From Cyclobacterium sp. 1_MG-2023 (GTDB taxonomy: Bacteria > Bacteroidota > Bacteroidia > Cytophagales > Cyclobacteriaceae), in contig NZ_JAUOPC010000003.1 in assembly GCF_030546805.1 (NCBI RefSeq), positions 248,001 to 312,000 on the forward strand: a DNA stretch of 64,000 nt. Direction: 5' to 3'. Numbering within the stretch: the stretch's first letter is position 1; each line of letters opens with the position of its first letter. Both the position numbers and the translations under genes were made by a program. This document shows, piece by piece, positions 17,434 to 27,150 of the stretch. The notes below the pieces were generated by a model, which had not been told where the DNA came from, did not search any database, and was given only the letters and a program-made list of their open reading frames with translations.

Positions 17434-20400
17434 ATGAAGGAATCATTACTTGTCAGATGTAGAGGATGCTTTCTCTATACTAAACGGACCTTTGCAAGTC
17501 TAATAATTTTACTTGCATATGCAACTATACCTGATGTCGGGTACGGTAACAGTATTGCGTCAAACGACTTAGATGCGATTAATTTAGAGTTGAGGGCTCA
17601 AGTTACCGGTACGGTGGTGGATGTAAATGGAGACCCTATACCGGGCGTTACGGTTTCCGTACCTGGGAGTGGGCGGGGAACAGCCACTGACTTGGACGGA
17701 AAATATTCCTTGGATGTAGCCGAAGGAGCTACCTTGGTTTTTTCATTCATAGGCTTTGTGTCCCAAAGGATTCAGGTTTCAGATCAAAGCATTGTAAATA
17801 TAACTTTGTTAGAGGATACCTCTGCACTTGATGAGGTTGTGGTGGTTGGATATGGCACTCAAAAGAGAGAAAACTTGACTGGAGCAGTTTCTTCCGTGAA
17901 CTTTGATGAAGAACTTCAGAATAGGCCTTTAACCAATGCTTCCCAGGCATTAAGTGGTCAGGTACCGGGAGTTTGGATCAGTCAAAACTCAGGAAAACCG
18001 GGAAGTGATGGAGCCCAGATTCGAGTAAGAGGTTGGGGTACATTAAATAATTCAAACCCTCTGATTTTGGTAGATGGTGTTGAAGCTTCAATCAATGAAA
18101 TCAATCCCAACGATATCGAAAGTATGACGGTCTTAAAAGATGCAGCAAGTTCAGCGATTTACGGTTCCAGGGCAGCGAACGGAGTGGTGTTAATTACCCT
18201 TAAGTCCGGGAAATTCGGTGAAAGAACAAGCATTAATATAGGTAGCTATGTGGGCCAGCAAAGCCTTGGCAGGCGGTATAATATTATTGAAAATAGTGCC
18301 GAGTATATGGGCATGTGGAATCAAGCCTTGGCCAATCAAGGAGGAAGTCCTCTGTTTCCCGAATCAGTAATCAATGATTTCGCAAACAATAATGACCCAT
18401 ATGTATATCCCAATACAAATTTCTTCGACGAGGTGTTTAGAAAAGCACCAATAACAGAACATAATATTTCCGTAAACGGTGGTTCTGAACAAACGAAATT
18501 CTATGTATCCATGAATTATTTGAATCAGGATGGCATTATGTTAAACTCTAAATCCAATCGTTACGGTTTGACAGTAAACTTAGAGACGAAATTAAAGGAA
18601 TGGCTTACCATAGGGGGGCGTCTTAATGGTATCAAGAAAGCTTCTGAAGAGCCATTCAATATCGGTCGAATGATGTATATCTTCTCTAATGGAGGGTATC
18701 CCTTTACAGCACCGTATACAGAAGACGGAAGGTTTGGATCTGTTCAGGCCATTAATAGTAGTGGTAATACAATTGTAGGCAATAGGAACCCTTTGATTGA
18801 GACAGCCAATGGTTTATCCATTTCCGAAAACAATTTTTTCAAAATGAATGTATTTGCGAATATTGACTTTACTGATTACCTGACATTAAAGACCAATTTG
18901 ACCTCTCAATACAATAGTAATTTGGTGGACAAACACAATAATTTAGTTTATGGATATACCAACACAGGGGTAGAAGGCAAAAACCTAGACTACCTTACAA
19001 TTTTAGAGGCCAGCAGAAGTAATATTCAGAGCAATTACAACACCCTGTTTTCTACCTTGAATTTTAATAAAACCTTTAATGAAATCCATAACATTTCAGC
19101 CATAGCAGGAATTCAAATTGAAAGCACAGTCATAAAGGATGTATATGGGAGAAGATCAGGACCTCCCAAAGAAGGTTTGATTCAAATAGATGCAGGAACC
19201 GCAGGTTTCCAAGCTAATGGAAACATGAGTGAGCTCAAAATGATGTCCTATTTTGGACGTGTAAATTATGCGCTATCAGATAGGTATTTGTTTGAAATGA
19301 ATTTAAGAGCTGATGGTAGTTCCCGGTTTAAGGAGGATTATCGCTGGGGCGTTTTTCCGGCATTTTCAGCAGGTTGGAGAATGGGTGAAGAGGAATTTAT
19401 GAAAAGTCAAAATTTAATTTCAGATCTAAAAATAAGAGCATCTTGGGGTAAGTTAGGGAATCAGAACATCAATTCTTACTGGCCATATCTCGCAGTAGTC
19501 AATCAAACGAATGGCCTAAGTTATAATTTTGCAGGAAGTTTTGCTCCGGGGGCCGGAATAACAGCCCTAGTAGATGAGAGCATTGGCTGGGAAACTTCAG
19601 TAACCACTGATTTAGGAGTTGAATTTGGTTTGCTAAACAATAGGATTTTCGTTGAGGCAGATTATTTCAGAAAAACTACCAATGATATCATTGTTCAATT
19701 ACCTATTCCATCCATATTGGGAGGAGTAAGTGCTCCTTTTGAGAATGTTGGAGAGATGACCAATAATGGGTTTGAATTCAATATCAATTACTCAAAATTG
19801 GCCACAGATAGGGATGAGTTAGGATACAATATTGGTGTTAACATGACTTATATAGTCAATCAGGTAACCAAATTTAGAGAAAACTCTCCTGACCAATTGT
19901 ACCTTATCCGTGAAGGTTTTTCTTACCGAGAACTTTACGGTTACAAAGCCATAGGGATTTATCAAACAGATCAAGAAGCTTCAGAACACATGAATGCCAA
20001 TGGTTACATACCACAAGCTGGAGAGTTAAAATATGAAGATGTAAATAATGATGGGCGCTTGGGTTTTGAAGATAAAATGGCTTTGGGGAATACCATACCT
20101 AAATATACTTTTGGGCTTACGCCAAGTATAAATTACAAAGGCTTTGATCTTAGTACTTTGGTAATGGGAATTGCCGGAGCCAATGTATATACGCAAAATG
20201 CATGGACTCAACCCTTAGGGATTTCCGGTGGAACAATTACTGAAAAATGGAGAGATGCATGGACTGTAGATAATCCAAGTACAACGGTACCAAGAATATC
20301 AATTAGTGATACTTGGAGAAGTGAAGCCTCTTCTTATTGGGTAAGCGATATTTCATTTATTAAGTTAAGAAACGTGCAGCTTGGCTATACCTTTCCAACG

Positions 20401-20580
20401 GCCATTACCGAAAGGTTAGGTGTTCAAAAATTATATGTCTATGGAAACGCCCAGAATTTAGGTTCAATAGTTTCCAAAGATTATGAAGGATTTGATCCTG
20501 AAAGAAACACATTCGATTCAGGGGATAATTTTTATCCACTTCCCAGAATCCTTTCCCTTGGTGTCAATATTAATCTGTAA
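17434..20580 (+). CDS. SusC-type TonB-dependent transporter (no STN domain)
   Basis: The 1048-residue protein has a signal sequence, a carboxypeptidase-regulatory-like domain (about 65-140, VTGTVVDVNGDPIPGVTVSV), TonB-box region (DEVVVVGYGTQKREN), plug (NDIESMTVLKDAASSAIYGS) and a large beta-barrel ending with YPLPRILSLGVNINL. Unlike the SusC at 7812-11063 it lacks the STN domain, so it is not expected to signal through FecR; its control probably lies in the long upstream AT-rich region. SusD starts 5 bases after its stop. The divergent lyase gene and the downstream oxidoreductase genes suggest it imports products of a uronate-containing polysaccharide, but this is inference from neighbourhood. 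Confidence 0.93.
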   Translation: MKESLLVRCRGCFLYTKRTFASLIILLAYATIPDVGYGNSIASNDLDAINLELRAQVTGTVVDVNGDPIPGVTVSVPGSGRGTATDLDGKYSLDVAEGATLVFSFIGFVSQRIQVSDQSIVNITLLEDTSALDEVVVVGYGTQKRENLTGAVSSVNFDEELQNRPLTNASQALSGQVPGVWISQNSGKPGSDGAQIRVRGWGTLNNSNPLILVDGVEASINEINPNDIESMTVLKDAASSAIYGSRAANGVVLITLKSGKFGERTSINIGSYVGQQSLGRRYNIIENSAEYMGMWNQALANQGGSPLFPESVINDFANNNDPYVYPNTNFFDEVFRKAPITEHNISVNGGSEQTKFYVSMNYLNQDGIMLNSKSNRYGLTVNLETKLKEWLTIGGRLNGIKKASEEPFNIGRMMYIFSNGGYPFTAPYTEDGRFGSVQAINSSGNTIVGNRNPLIETANGLSISENNFFKMNVFANIDFTDYLTLKTNLTSQYNSNLVDKHNNLVYGYTNTGVEGKNLDYLTILEASRSNIQSNYNTLFSTLNFNKTFNEIHNISAIAGIQIESTVIKDVYGRRSGPPKEGLIQIDAGTAGFQANGNMSELKMMSYFGRVNYALSDRYLFEMNLRADGSSRFKEDYRWGVFPAFSAGWRMGEEEFMKSQNLISDLKIRASWGKLGNQNINSYWPYLAVVNQTNGLSYNFAGSFAPGAGITALVDESIGWETSVTTDLGVEFGLLNNRIFVEADYFRKTTNDIIVQLPIPSILGGVSAPFENVGEMTNNGFEFNINYSKLATDRDELGYNIGVNMTYIVNQVTKFRENSPDQLYLIREGFSYRELYGYKAIGIYQTDQEASEHMNANGYIPQAGELKYEDVNNDGRLGFEDKMALGNTIPKYTFGLTPSINYKGFDLSTLVMGIAGANVYTQNAWTQPLGISGGTITEKWRDAWTVDNPSTTVPRISISDTWRSEASSYWVSDISFIKLRNVQLGYTFPTAITERLGVQKLYVYGNAQNLGSIVSKDYEGFDPERNTFDSGDNFYPLPRILSLGVNINL

Positions 20581-20585
20581 GCATT

Positions 20586-22124
20586 ATGAAAACGATAAAA
20601 ATAATTCAAATAAATTTCGTGGTCCTAGGTATGCTCCTTTTAACAAGTTGTGGTGATGACTTTCTTGAAGTGTATCCTACGGATAGGATCACCACTGTAT
20701 CATTTTGGCAAAATGAAAATGATGTCAAATTGGCGCTAAATGGTATATACAGTGTAATAAAACACAGGGCTGTATATGGTTCCGGTCCAACATTTGATGC
20801 CATCACACCTTATGCCTACCAGTGGGCTCATTGGAATGGTTTGGAAAAACAAATAGGAAACGGATCAATTACAGCAAGCACAACCGGCGGTTTGGTAGAT
20901 GAGCGGTGGACCATGTGTTATAGGATCATCAATTTCTCAAATGATTTTATTGCCAACATAGAAAATGTGGCGCTTGAAGCAGATAAAAAAGCGACTTATT
21001 TGGGAGAAGTCCACTTTATTAGAGGGCTTGCCTATGCATTATTGGCAGAAACTTATGGTGGTGTACCAATCATTCTGACAAAATTAAATACAGAAGAAGT
21101 TACCTCTTTAAGTAGAAACTCATTGGATGAAACCTGGGCTCAGGCAATTTCAGATTATGACTTTGCGATACAAAATTTAGCTCCTGTTAGTTATGAATTG
21201 GGTCGGGCTACAAAAGGAGCTGCCTTGGGGATGAAAATGAGAGCTTACTTGTACCAGAATAAATATACAGAAGTATTGCAGGTTATAGATCAAATAGATG
21301 CGTTAAACATGTATGACCTTTTCCCTAGTTATGAAGGGCTTTTTATGGTTGACAATGAAAATAATGAAGAGGTATTGTATGACATTCAATACATGGCAGG
21401 TGAGCAAGGTCAGGGTAATTTCTTTGCTTGGTTAGCACTTCCAGGTGGAGTTGCCGCTGCAGGTGCTAGTGATCCAGCACCAACTCAGCATATTATTGAC
21501 GAGTACGAAATGATAGATGGTTCAGAAGTAGATCCTAACAATGAATTTGCAGGAAGAGATCCAAGATTGGATTTCTCTATACTCAGACCTGGAGCAACCT
21601 TTGAAGGAATGTTATACCCCTCTGAAGTTCCCAATCATACCGGACAAAGAGTTGGGTTTGGCTTACGTAAAAATGTAGGAGAAGGCATTGCCCTACTAAG
21701 CCCAAGGGTTTCTCCTTTAAACTTTATTGTGTTGCGTTACGCCGATGTTTTATTGGCCAAAGCAGAGGCACTTATCGAGACCAACCAAGATATTCCAGAG
21801 GCGATAAATATTATCAATCGAATCAGAACTGAACGTGTTGATGTTAAAATTACTTCTTTGTCCACAGGGCTTTCTCAAGAGGAAGCAAGAGAAAGGTTGA
21901 GACATGAACGTGTAGTTGAATTTTTTGGTGAAGGGATTTTATGGGCAGATATAAAGCGATGGAAAATTGGTCAGGACATTTACCCTGTAGACATTAAAGC
22001 TGCTGATGGAGGCTTGATTGAAGTTAAGTTCCCTAACGGGTACGAAGATAGGCATAACCTGTTGCCAATTCCTGACAATGAAATAGCGTTCAATGAAAAT
22101 TTGGAACAAAATCCTGGTTGGTAA
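20586..22124 (+). CDS. SusD/RagB-family surface lipoprotein
   Basis: A 512-residue lipoprotein; the signal peptide ends LLLTSCGDD with the acylated cysteine at about residue 22. SusD features include FIRGLAYALLAETYGGVPI, a TPR-like middle part and a C-terminal region with LRYADVLLAKAEALIETNQ, LRHERVVEFFGEGILWADIKRW and the closing NLLPIPDNEIAFNENLEQNPGW-like end typical of the family. It sits 5 bases behind its SusC partner, which implies co-translation. An inverted repeat with a T-rich end follows at 22195-22262 and may end or reduce transcription before the PSD1 gene. Confidence 0.93.
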   Translation: MKTIKIIQINFVVLGMLLLTSCGDDFLEVYPTDRITTVSFWQNENDVKLALNGIYSVIKHRAVYGSGPTFDAITPYAYQWAHWNGLEKQIGNGSITASTTGGLVDERWTMCYRIINFSNDFIANIENVALEADKKATYLGEVHFIRGLAYALLAETYGGVPIILTKLNTEEVTSLSRNSLDETWAQAISDYDFAIQNLAPVSYELGRATKGAALGMKMRAYLYQNKYTEVLQVIDQIDALNMYDLFPSYEGLFMVDNENNEEVLYDIQYMAGEQGQGNFFAWLALPGGVAAAGASDPAPTQHIIDEYEMIDGSEVDPNNEFAGRDPRLDFSILRPGATFEGMLYPSEVPNHTGQRVGFGLRKNVGEGIALLSPRVSPLNFIVLRYADVLLAKAEALIETNQDIPEAINIINRIRTERVDVKITSLSTGLSQEEARERLRHERVVEFFGEGILWADIKRWKIGQDIYPVDIKAADGGLIEVKFPNGYEDRHNLLPIPDNEIAFNENLEQNPGW

Positions 22125-22194
22125 GCAGAATTGTTTAATAAAACTTGATTATTAGGCTGATAAAAGGAATGTCAACTGATTGTTAAGTATTTGA

Positions 22195-22262
22195 AAAATG
22201 TCATGACCGAAACTTTTGTGGATAGCCCTTACAAACACAAATATTTCAGGTCATGACATTTT
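22195..22262 (+). terminator. Terminator-like inverted repeat between susD and the PSD1 gene
   Basis: AAAATGTCATGACC at 22195-22208 is perfectly complementary to GGTCATGACATTTT at 22249-22262, 14 bp with a 40-base loop; inner bases GAA/TTC extend the pairing with one bulge. The 3' arm ends in TTTT. The large loop makes it a weaker terminator than the others here; it could equally be a binding site pair or a message-stabilising element. Confidence 0.5.
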
Positions 22263-22324
22263 CATTAATTTATATAAAGGCATTTCGTATATTAGAATGA
22301 AAAATTTTGCCAACTGAGTAAAAG

Positions 22325-25300
22325 ATGAACAAAAACCTTTTATTAAAAATATCTTTTCTTTTAACCATTGTTTTAGTGGTTGTTTGGGTCATTCCATTTA
22401 ATAAAACCATTGAATTTTCAGAGGAAATAGAGAAAGAATTACCTGATAATGTAGACTTTAATTTACATATCAAGCCGATTTTGTCTGATAGGTGTTTTGC
22501 TTGTCACGGACCTGATGTGAATAAAAGAGAGGCAAACTTACGTTTGGATGTGGAGGCAGATGCTTTGGGTTTGATAGGAGAAAATAAGGATCATTATGCC
22601 ATAGTGCCCGGGAAACCATTAAAAAGCGCAGTCTATGAGCGTATTGTAACAGAGGAAGGGGATTTGGTAATGCCTCCAACAGATTCGAATTTGAAACTTT
22701 CTCAAACGGAAAAAGCACTAATTACACGGTGGATTGAACAAGGAGCAAAGTATAAACCCCATTGGTCATTTATCCCCCCAAAAAACCAAAATCTACCAAA
22801 TCTTAAAGATTCAGCACGCGCTTGGGTAAAAAATGAAATAGATTATTTTGTTTATGATAAATTGGCTGCCAACGGTTTTCAACCTTCAAAAAGAGCGAAT
22901 AAAGAAATACTTATCCGAAGGCTTTCATTTGATCTTACAGGACTGCCACCAACAGTGGAAGAGGTGGAAAGTTTTTTAGCAGATACTTCTTCACAGGCTT
23001 ATATGAAAATGGTAAACCATTTTTTGAATTCACCCCATTATGGAGAAAGACTGGCTTCTAAATGGCTAGATTTAGCAAGATATGCTGACTCCAATGGTTA
23101 TCAGGATGACGGAATGAGAAATATGTGGCCTTGGAGAGATTGGGTGATCAATGCATTCAACAAAAACCTGCCCTATGATGATTTTATCCTTTGGCAATTG
23201 GCAGGTGATTTATTACCTAACCCAAGTTATGATCAAATTTTAGCAACCGGCTTCAATCGCAATCATCCCCAAAGTCAGGAAGGAGGAATTATTCCGGAAG
23301 AATACCGTGTTGAATATGTTGCTGATAGAACCAATACCTTGGGAAAAGCTTTTTTGGGATTGTCTACGGAATGTGCAAGGTGCCATGATCATAAATATGA
23401 CCCTATTTCTCAAAAAGAGTACTTTCAATTATATGCTTTCTTTAATAATATAAATGAAACGGGTCAAGTACCTTACGTAGGGGATGCAAGTCCTACCTTA
23501 ATACTAAAAGATGATATAGAGGTCGAGGAAAAGATTGCCTACCTCAATGAAAAAATTAAAGAAAAAGAGATTGCAATCAATAAGGTTAAAAATGAAGCAC
23601 TTAAATCCTTTGAAAGCTGGGTTGCAAACCTAGGTTCAAAAACCAATTCTTCACCAAGAATTATAGGTGAAATAGGCCATTACCCACTTGATAAACCTGT
23701 GGACAACAAATTCAGTAACCTTATCAATAAGTCCAATCCAGCTGATATGGTGGTAATTCAAAAGGACAAAGAAATTATAACGGTAGATGGTAAATTTGGT
23801 AAAGGTATCCAGTTGGTAGGAGACAGTTATGTTGACTTGGGTCCTGAAATAGCTTATTTTGAGCGGAGTGATCCATTTACCATTAGTTTATGGTACAAAG
23901 CCATTGAAGACAGTTTAAATGGGCCTATTTTTTCAAAAACAGGAGGCTTTGCGAATGGTTTTAGAGGATATGAACTTTTGATAAGAGAGGATGGCAGCCT
24001 TACCGGTCTAATGAGTCATACTTGGCCTGCAAATGCCATTGAAGTGCATACCAAAGAGAAGGTGCCACTCGGAGAATGGGTGCACTTGGCCATGACTTAT
24101 GATGGTTCCAGTAAAGCTTCAGGATTGAAAATCTTTATGAATGGAAAACCTTTACATGTTAAAGTAATAACAGATCACTTGAAGCAGAGTATTTTGGCTT
24201 ATGGGAAAGAAAAGAGAGGAATTGGGCACCCCGGTAATTTACAAATCGGTAAAAGAGGGACAAATTTTGCAGAAACTTTGGATAATTCCCTTGTGGATGA
24301 AATCCGAGTTTTTGATCGCGCATTAACAACCATTGAAACCCAAATTTTAGCAGGGTTGCCTGATCCGATTTTGGAAAATAAAAGAAAAGGAAACCTTGCT
24401 GAATTACAGGAATATTTTTATGCTGTAATCAATAAACAAAACAGAAAACAAGAAAGCGATTTACACCATCTTAGAAGAGAAGAGAATGCGTTGGTAAGTG
24501 CCAAAGGGGAAGTCATGGTAATGAGGGAGAGAAGTGAGGAGAGGGCAACCTTTATTTTGGATAGAGGCGTTTATGATGCGCCAACTGAGCAAGTATTTCC
24601 AAATACACCGGAAGCTCTTTTGGATTTTCCCGATTCCCTACCAAAAAATAGATTGGGACTGGCCAAATGGTTGTTAGGCAAAGAAAACCCTTTAACTGCC
24701 AGAGTAATTGTCAACCAATATTGGGAAATGATTTTTGGTCGTGGGATAGTGGCTACCCCCGATGATTTTGGAAATCAGGGAGAGTTTCCCTCTCATCCTG
24801 AATTATTGGATTGGCTTGCCCTTAAATTTATTGAATCAGGTTGGGATCTCAAAGAATTGATAAAATTGATGGTAAGTTCAGAGACCTACCAGCAATCTTC
24901 AGTTCTAATGGACCATCATAGGGAAAGAGATCCGGCAAATATTTGGCTATCAAGAGCCAACTCCTCCCGTCTGCCGGCAGAAATGGTAAGGGATCAAGCC
25001 CTGCTATCGAGTGGTTTGCTGGTTAAGAAAATTGGAGGTGAAAGTGTTAAACCGTACCAACCAAAAGGGTTATGGCGTGAGTTGACAGCAACTTATGCCA
25101 ATGAATACATTCCCGATACAGGTGAAAATTTATACAGACGTAGTCTTTACACCATTTGGAAACGGAGCTCACCTCCGCCGGCGATGATCAATTTTGATGC
25201 TTCAGATAAGTATGTGTGTATTATCAAGCGTCAAAACACCAATACACCTCTGCAAGCATTGGTACTAATGAATGATCCTCAATACATGGAAGCGTCGAGG

Positions 25301-25591
25301 GTTTTGGCGGAAAAAATGTTAACAGAAGGTGGAAATAATACTTCTGATCAATTGAAGTATGGTTTTAAAGCGATAACCAGTAGAAATCCTGAAGCAAGTG
25401 AGTTAAGGGTTTTAGAGAAACTGTATCAAAATGAACTTGAAGAATTTATAAAGGCTCCACATGATGCCGATAGCCTACTTCATGTAGGGGAATATAAAAG
25501 CGATGTTAGTTTATCGAAAGAAAAATTGGCTGCATTAACCTTAGTCAATTCGACCTTAATGAATTTTGATGATGCCATTTACAAACGGTAA
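22325..25591 (+). CDS. PSD1-type protein: cytochrome c-like, DUF1549, LamG-like and DUF1553 domains
   Basis: A 1088-residue exported protein of a type very common in Planctomycetota and present in some marine Bacteroidota. After an N-terminal membrane anchor or signal (about 5-25) comes a planctomycete-cytochrome c domain with the haem-binding motif CFACH at 57-61, a DUF1549 domain (about 165-370) with a second haem-type motif CARCH at 350-354, a concanavalin/LamG-like beta-sandwich (about 450-690; HYPLDKPVDNKF, FTISLWYKA, LVDEIRVFDRAL) and a DUF1553 domain (about 770-1075; ARVIVNQYWEMIFGRGIVAT). The catalytic role of the family is not firmly established; an oxidoreductase or glycan-linked electron-transfer role is the usual suggestion. 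The partner DUF1501 gene follows after 65 bases, as is typical. Confidence 0.88.
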   Translation: MNKNLLLKISFLLTIVLVVVWVIPFNKTIEFSEEIEKELPDNVDFNLHIKPILSDRCFACHGPDVNKREANLRLDVEADALGLIGENKDHYAIVPGKPLKSAVYERIVTEEGDLVMPPTDSNLKLSQTEKALITRWIEQGAKYKPHWSFIPPKNQNLPNLKDSARAWVKNEIDYFVYDKLAANGFQPSKRANKEILIRRLSFDLTGLPPTVEEVESFLADTSSQAYMKMVNHFLNSPHYGERLASKWLDLARYADSNGYQDDGMRNMWPWRDWVINAFNKNLPYDDFILWQLAGDLLPNPSYDQILATGFNRNHPQSQEGGIIPEEYRVEYVADRTNTLGKAFLGLSTECARCHDHKYDPISQKEYFQLYAFFNNINETGQVPYVGDASPTLILKDDIEVEEKIAYLNEKIKEKEIAINKVKNEALKSFESWVANLGSKTNSSPRIIGEIGHYPLDKPVDNKFSNLINKSNPADMVVIQKDKEIITVDGKFGKGIQLVGDSYVDLGPEIAYFERSDPFTISLWYKAIEDSLNGPIFSKTGGFANGFRGYELLIREDGSLTGLMSHTWPANAIEVHTKEKVPLGEWVHLAMTYDGSSKASGLKIFMNGKPLHVKVITDHLKQSILAYGKEKRGIGHPGNLQIGKRGTNFAETLDNSLVDEIRVFDRALTTIETQILAGLPDPILENKRKGNLAELQEYFYAVINKQNRKQESDLHHLRREENALVSAKGEVMVMRERSEERATFILDRGVYDAPTEQVFPNTPEALLDFPDSLPKNRLGLAKWLLGKENPLTARVIVNQYWEMIFGRGIVATPDDFGNQGEFPSHPELLDWLALKFIESGWDLKELIKLMVSSETYQQSSVLMDHHRERDPANIWLSRANSSRLPAEMVRDQALLSSGLLVKKIGGESVKPYQPKGLWRELTATYANEYIPDTGENLYRRSLYTIWKRSSPPPAMINFDASDKYVCIIKRQNTNTPLQALVLMNDPQYMEASRVLAEKMLTEGGNNTSDQLKYGFKAITSRNPEASELRVLEKLYQNELEEFIKAPHDADSLLHVGEYKSDVSLSKEKLAALTLVNSTLMNFDDAIYKR

Positions 25592-25656
25592 ATAGGCCTA
25601 TTTCAAAAAAACATCTTAGCAATAATGAAAGAGTTATTGAATATAAATATAACTAA

Positions 25657-27102
25657 ATGAGTTTATTACATAATTCAAATATTGACCGTCGGCAATTTTT
25701 AACCAAAACGAGCTTGGGTCTGGGGAGTTTGGCTTTGTCGTCTTTATTGGATCCCGGGAATCTTTTGGCCAATATTGGTGGTAGCAATTCGGCAGGGCTA
25801 GGTAAGCTTCCTTTGGTTCCAAAGGCCAAACGTGTGATTTACCTTTTTCAAAGTGGAGGACCATCTCAAATGGAACTATTTGATTATAAACCATTGCTTA
25901 ATGAACGGTTTGGGCAGGAATTACCGGCCTCAATAAGGGCTGGTCAGCGATTAACGGGCATGACATCGAGTCAAAACTCCTTCCCACTTGCCGGGTCGGT
26001 ATTTGATTTTGCACAATACGGACAAAGTGGGGCATGGGTGAGTGAATTGATGCCCCACACCGCCAAAATTGTTGATGAATTGTGCTTTGTTAAGTCCATG
26101 CATACTGAGGCGATAAACCATGATCCTGCCATTACTTTTTTTCAAACCGGATCTCAATTAAGTGGTAGACCATCCATGGGGTCTTGGGTCAGTTACGGTT
26201 TAGGAAGTGACAATAAAAACCTTCCGGAATTTTGCGTTTTGCTATCTAGGGGAAAGAATGGTGGACAACCCTTGTACGCCAAACTGTGGGGGAGTGGCTT
26301 TTTACCTTCACTGCATCAAGGTGTACAGTTTAGGTCTGGAAAAGATCCGGTTCTTTACCTTAATAACCCAAATGGCCTAAGTAACAAAAGCCGACGAAGG
26401 ATGCTGGATGCTTTAAAGGATCTTCATGAAATAAAATATGATCGGGTAATGGATCCGGAAATCAATTCAAGAATTTCTCAATATGAAATGGCTTATCGAA
26501 TGCAGTCCTCTGTACCGGAAACAATGGATATTTCCAAGGAGCCGGATTATATATATGATATGTATGGTCCAGATTCAAGAAAACCCGGGACCTTTGCTGC
26601 AAACTGCCTCTTAGCTAGGCGATTGGCTGAGAAGGACGTGAAATTTATACAGTTATACCACCAAGGTTGGGATCAACATGGTAATTTACCACGTGACATT
26701 CAAATCATGAGCAAAAGTGTGGACCAGGCAGGAGCTGCTTTGGTAATGGATTTAAAACAAAGAGGGTTATTAGAAGATACTCTTGTCGTTTGGGGTGGTG
26801 AATTTGGTAGAACCAATTATTCTCAAGGGAAATTGACAGTAGATAATTATGGTAGAGACCATCACCCAAGATGCTTTACCATGTGGATGGCAGGTGGAGG
26901 GGTAAAGAAAGGGGTTACCTATGGCGAAACATGTGAGTTTGGTTATAATATAGTAAAGGATCCTGTTCATGTGCATGATTTTCAAGCAACCATGCTTCAC
27001 CTTATGGGTGTGGATCATGAGAAATTAATTTTCAAACACCAAGGTAGAAGGTTTAGACTAACGGATGTAAGCGGACACGTTGTCCATGATATAATTAGTT
27101 AA
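25657..27102 (+). CDS. DUF1501 (sulfatase-like fold) protein, Tat-exported
   Basis: A 481-residue protein with an N-terminal twin-arginine-type signal (DRRQFLTKTSLGLGSLALSS). The body matches DUF1501, a family related to the alkaline phosphatase/sulfatase superfamily: VIYLFQSGGPSQMELFDYKP near the N-terminus, HQGWDQHGNLP and VVWGGEFGRTNYSQG in the middle, and MWMAGGGVKKGVTYGETCEFG with VHVHDFQATMLHLMG near the end. Histidine- and aspartate-rich motifs suggest metal binding. It is almost always encoded next to a PSD1 protein, as here, and the two may act together at the periplasmic face. Its actual substrate is unknown; the pair may process a sulfated or otherwise modified glycan. Confidence 0.9.
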   Translation: MSLLHNSNIDRRQFLTKTSLGLGSLALSSLLDPGNLLANIGGSNSAGLGKLPLVPKAKRVIYLFQSGGPSQMELFDYKPLLNERFGQELPASIRAGQRLTGMTSSQNSFPLAGSVFDFAQYGQSGAWVSELMPHTAKIVDELCFVKSMHTEAINHDPAITFFQTGSQLSGRPSMGSWVSYGLGSDNKNLPEFCVLLSRGKNGGQPLYAKLWGSGFLPSLHQGVQFRSGKDPVLYLNNPNGLSNKSRRRMLDALKDLHEIKYDRVMDPEINSRISQYEMAYRMQSSVPETMDISKEPDYIYDMYGPDSRKPGTFAANCLLARRLAEKDVKFIQLYHQGWDQHGNLPRDIQIMSKSVDQAGAALVMDLKQRGLLEDTLVVWGGEFGRTNYSQGKLTVDNYGRDHHPRCFTMWMAGGGVKKGVTYGETCEFGYNIVKDPVHVHDFQATMLHLMGVDHEKLIFKHQGRRFRLTDVSGHVVHDIIS

Positions 27103-27150
27103 TAAAAGGAATGTATTGAAACATAGTGTATTGATAAACAAACCCACTCA

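Noticed and set aside
22325-27102. Recent transfer of the PSD1-DUF1501 pair from Planctomycetota
   Set aside because: Base composition by eye is as AT rich as its neighbours and no mobile element flanks it; an old acquisition or shared ancestry cannot be separated here.
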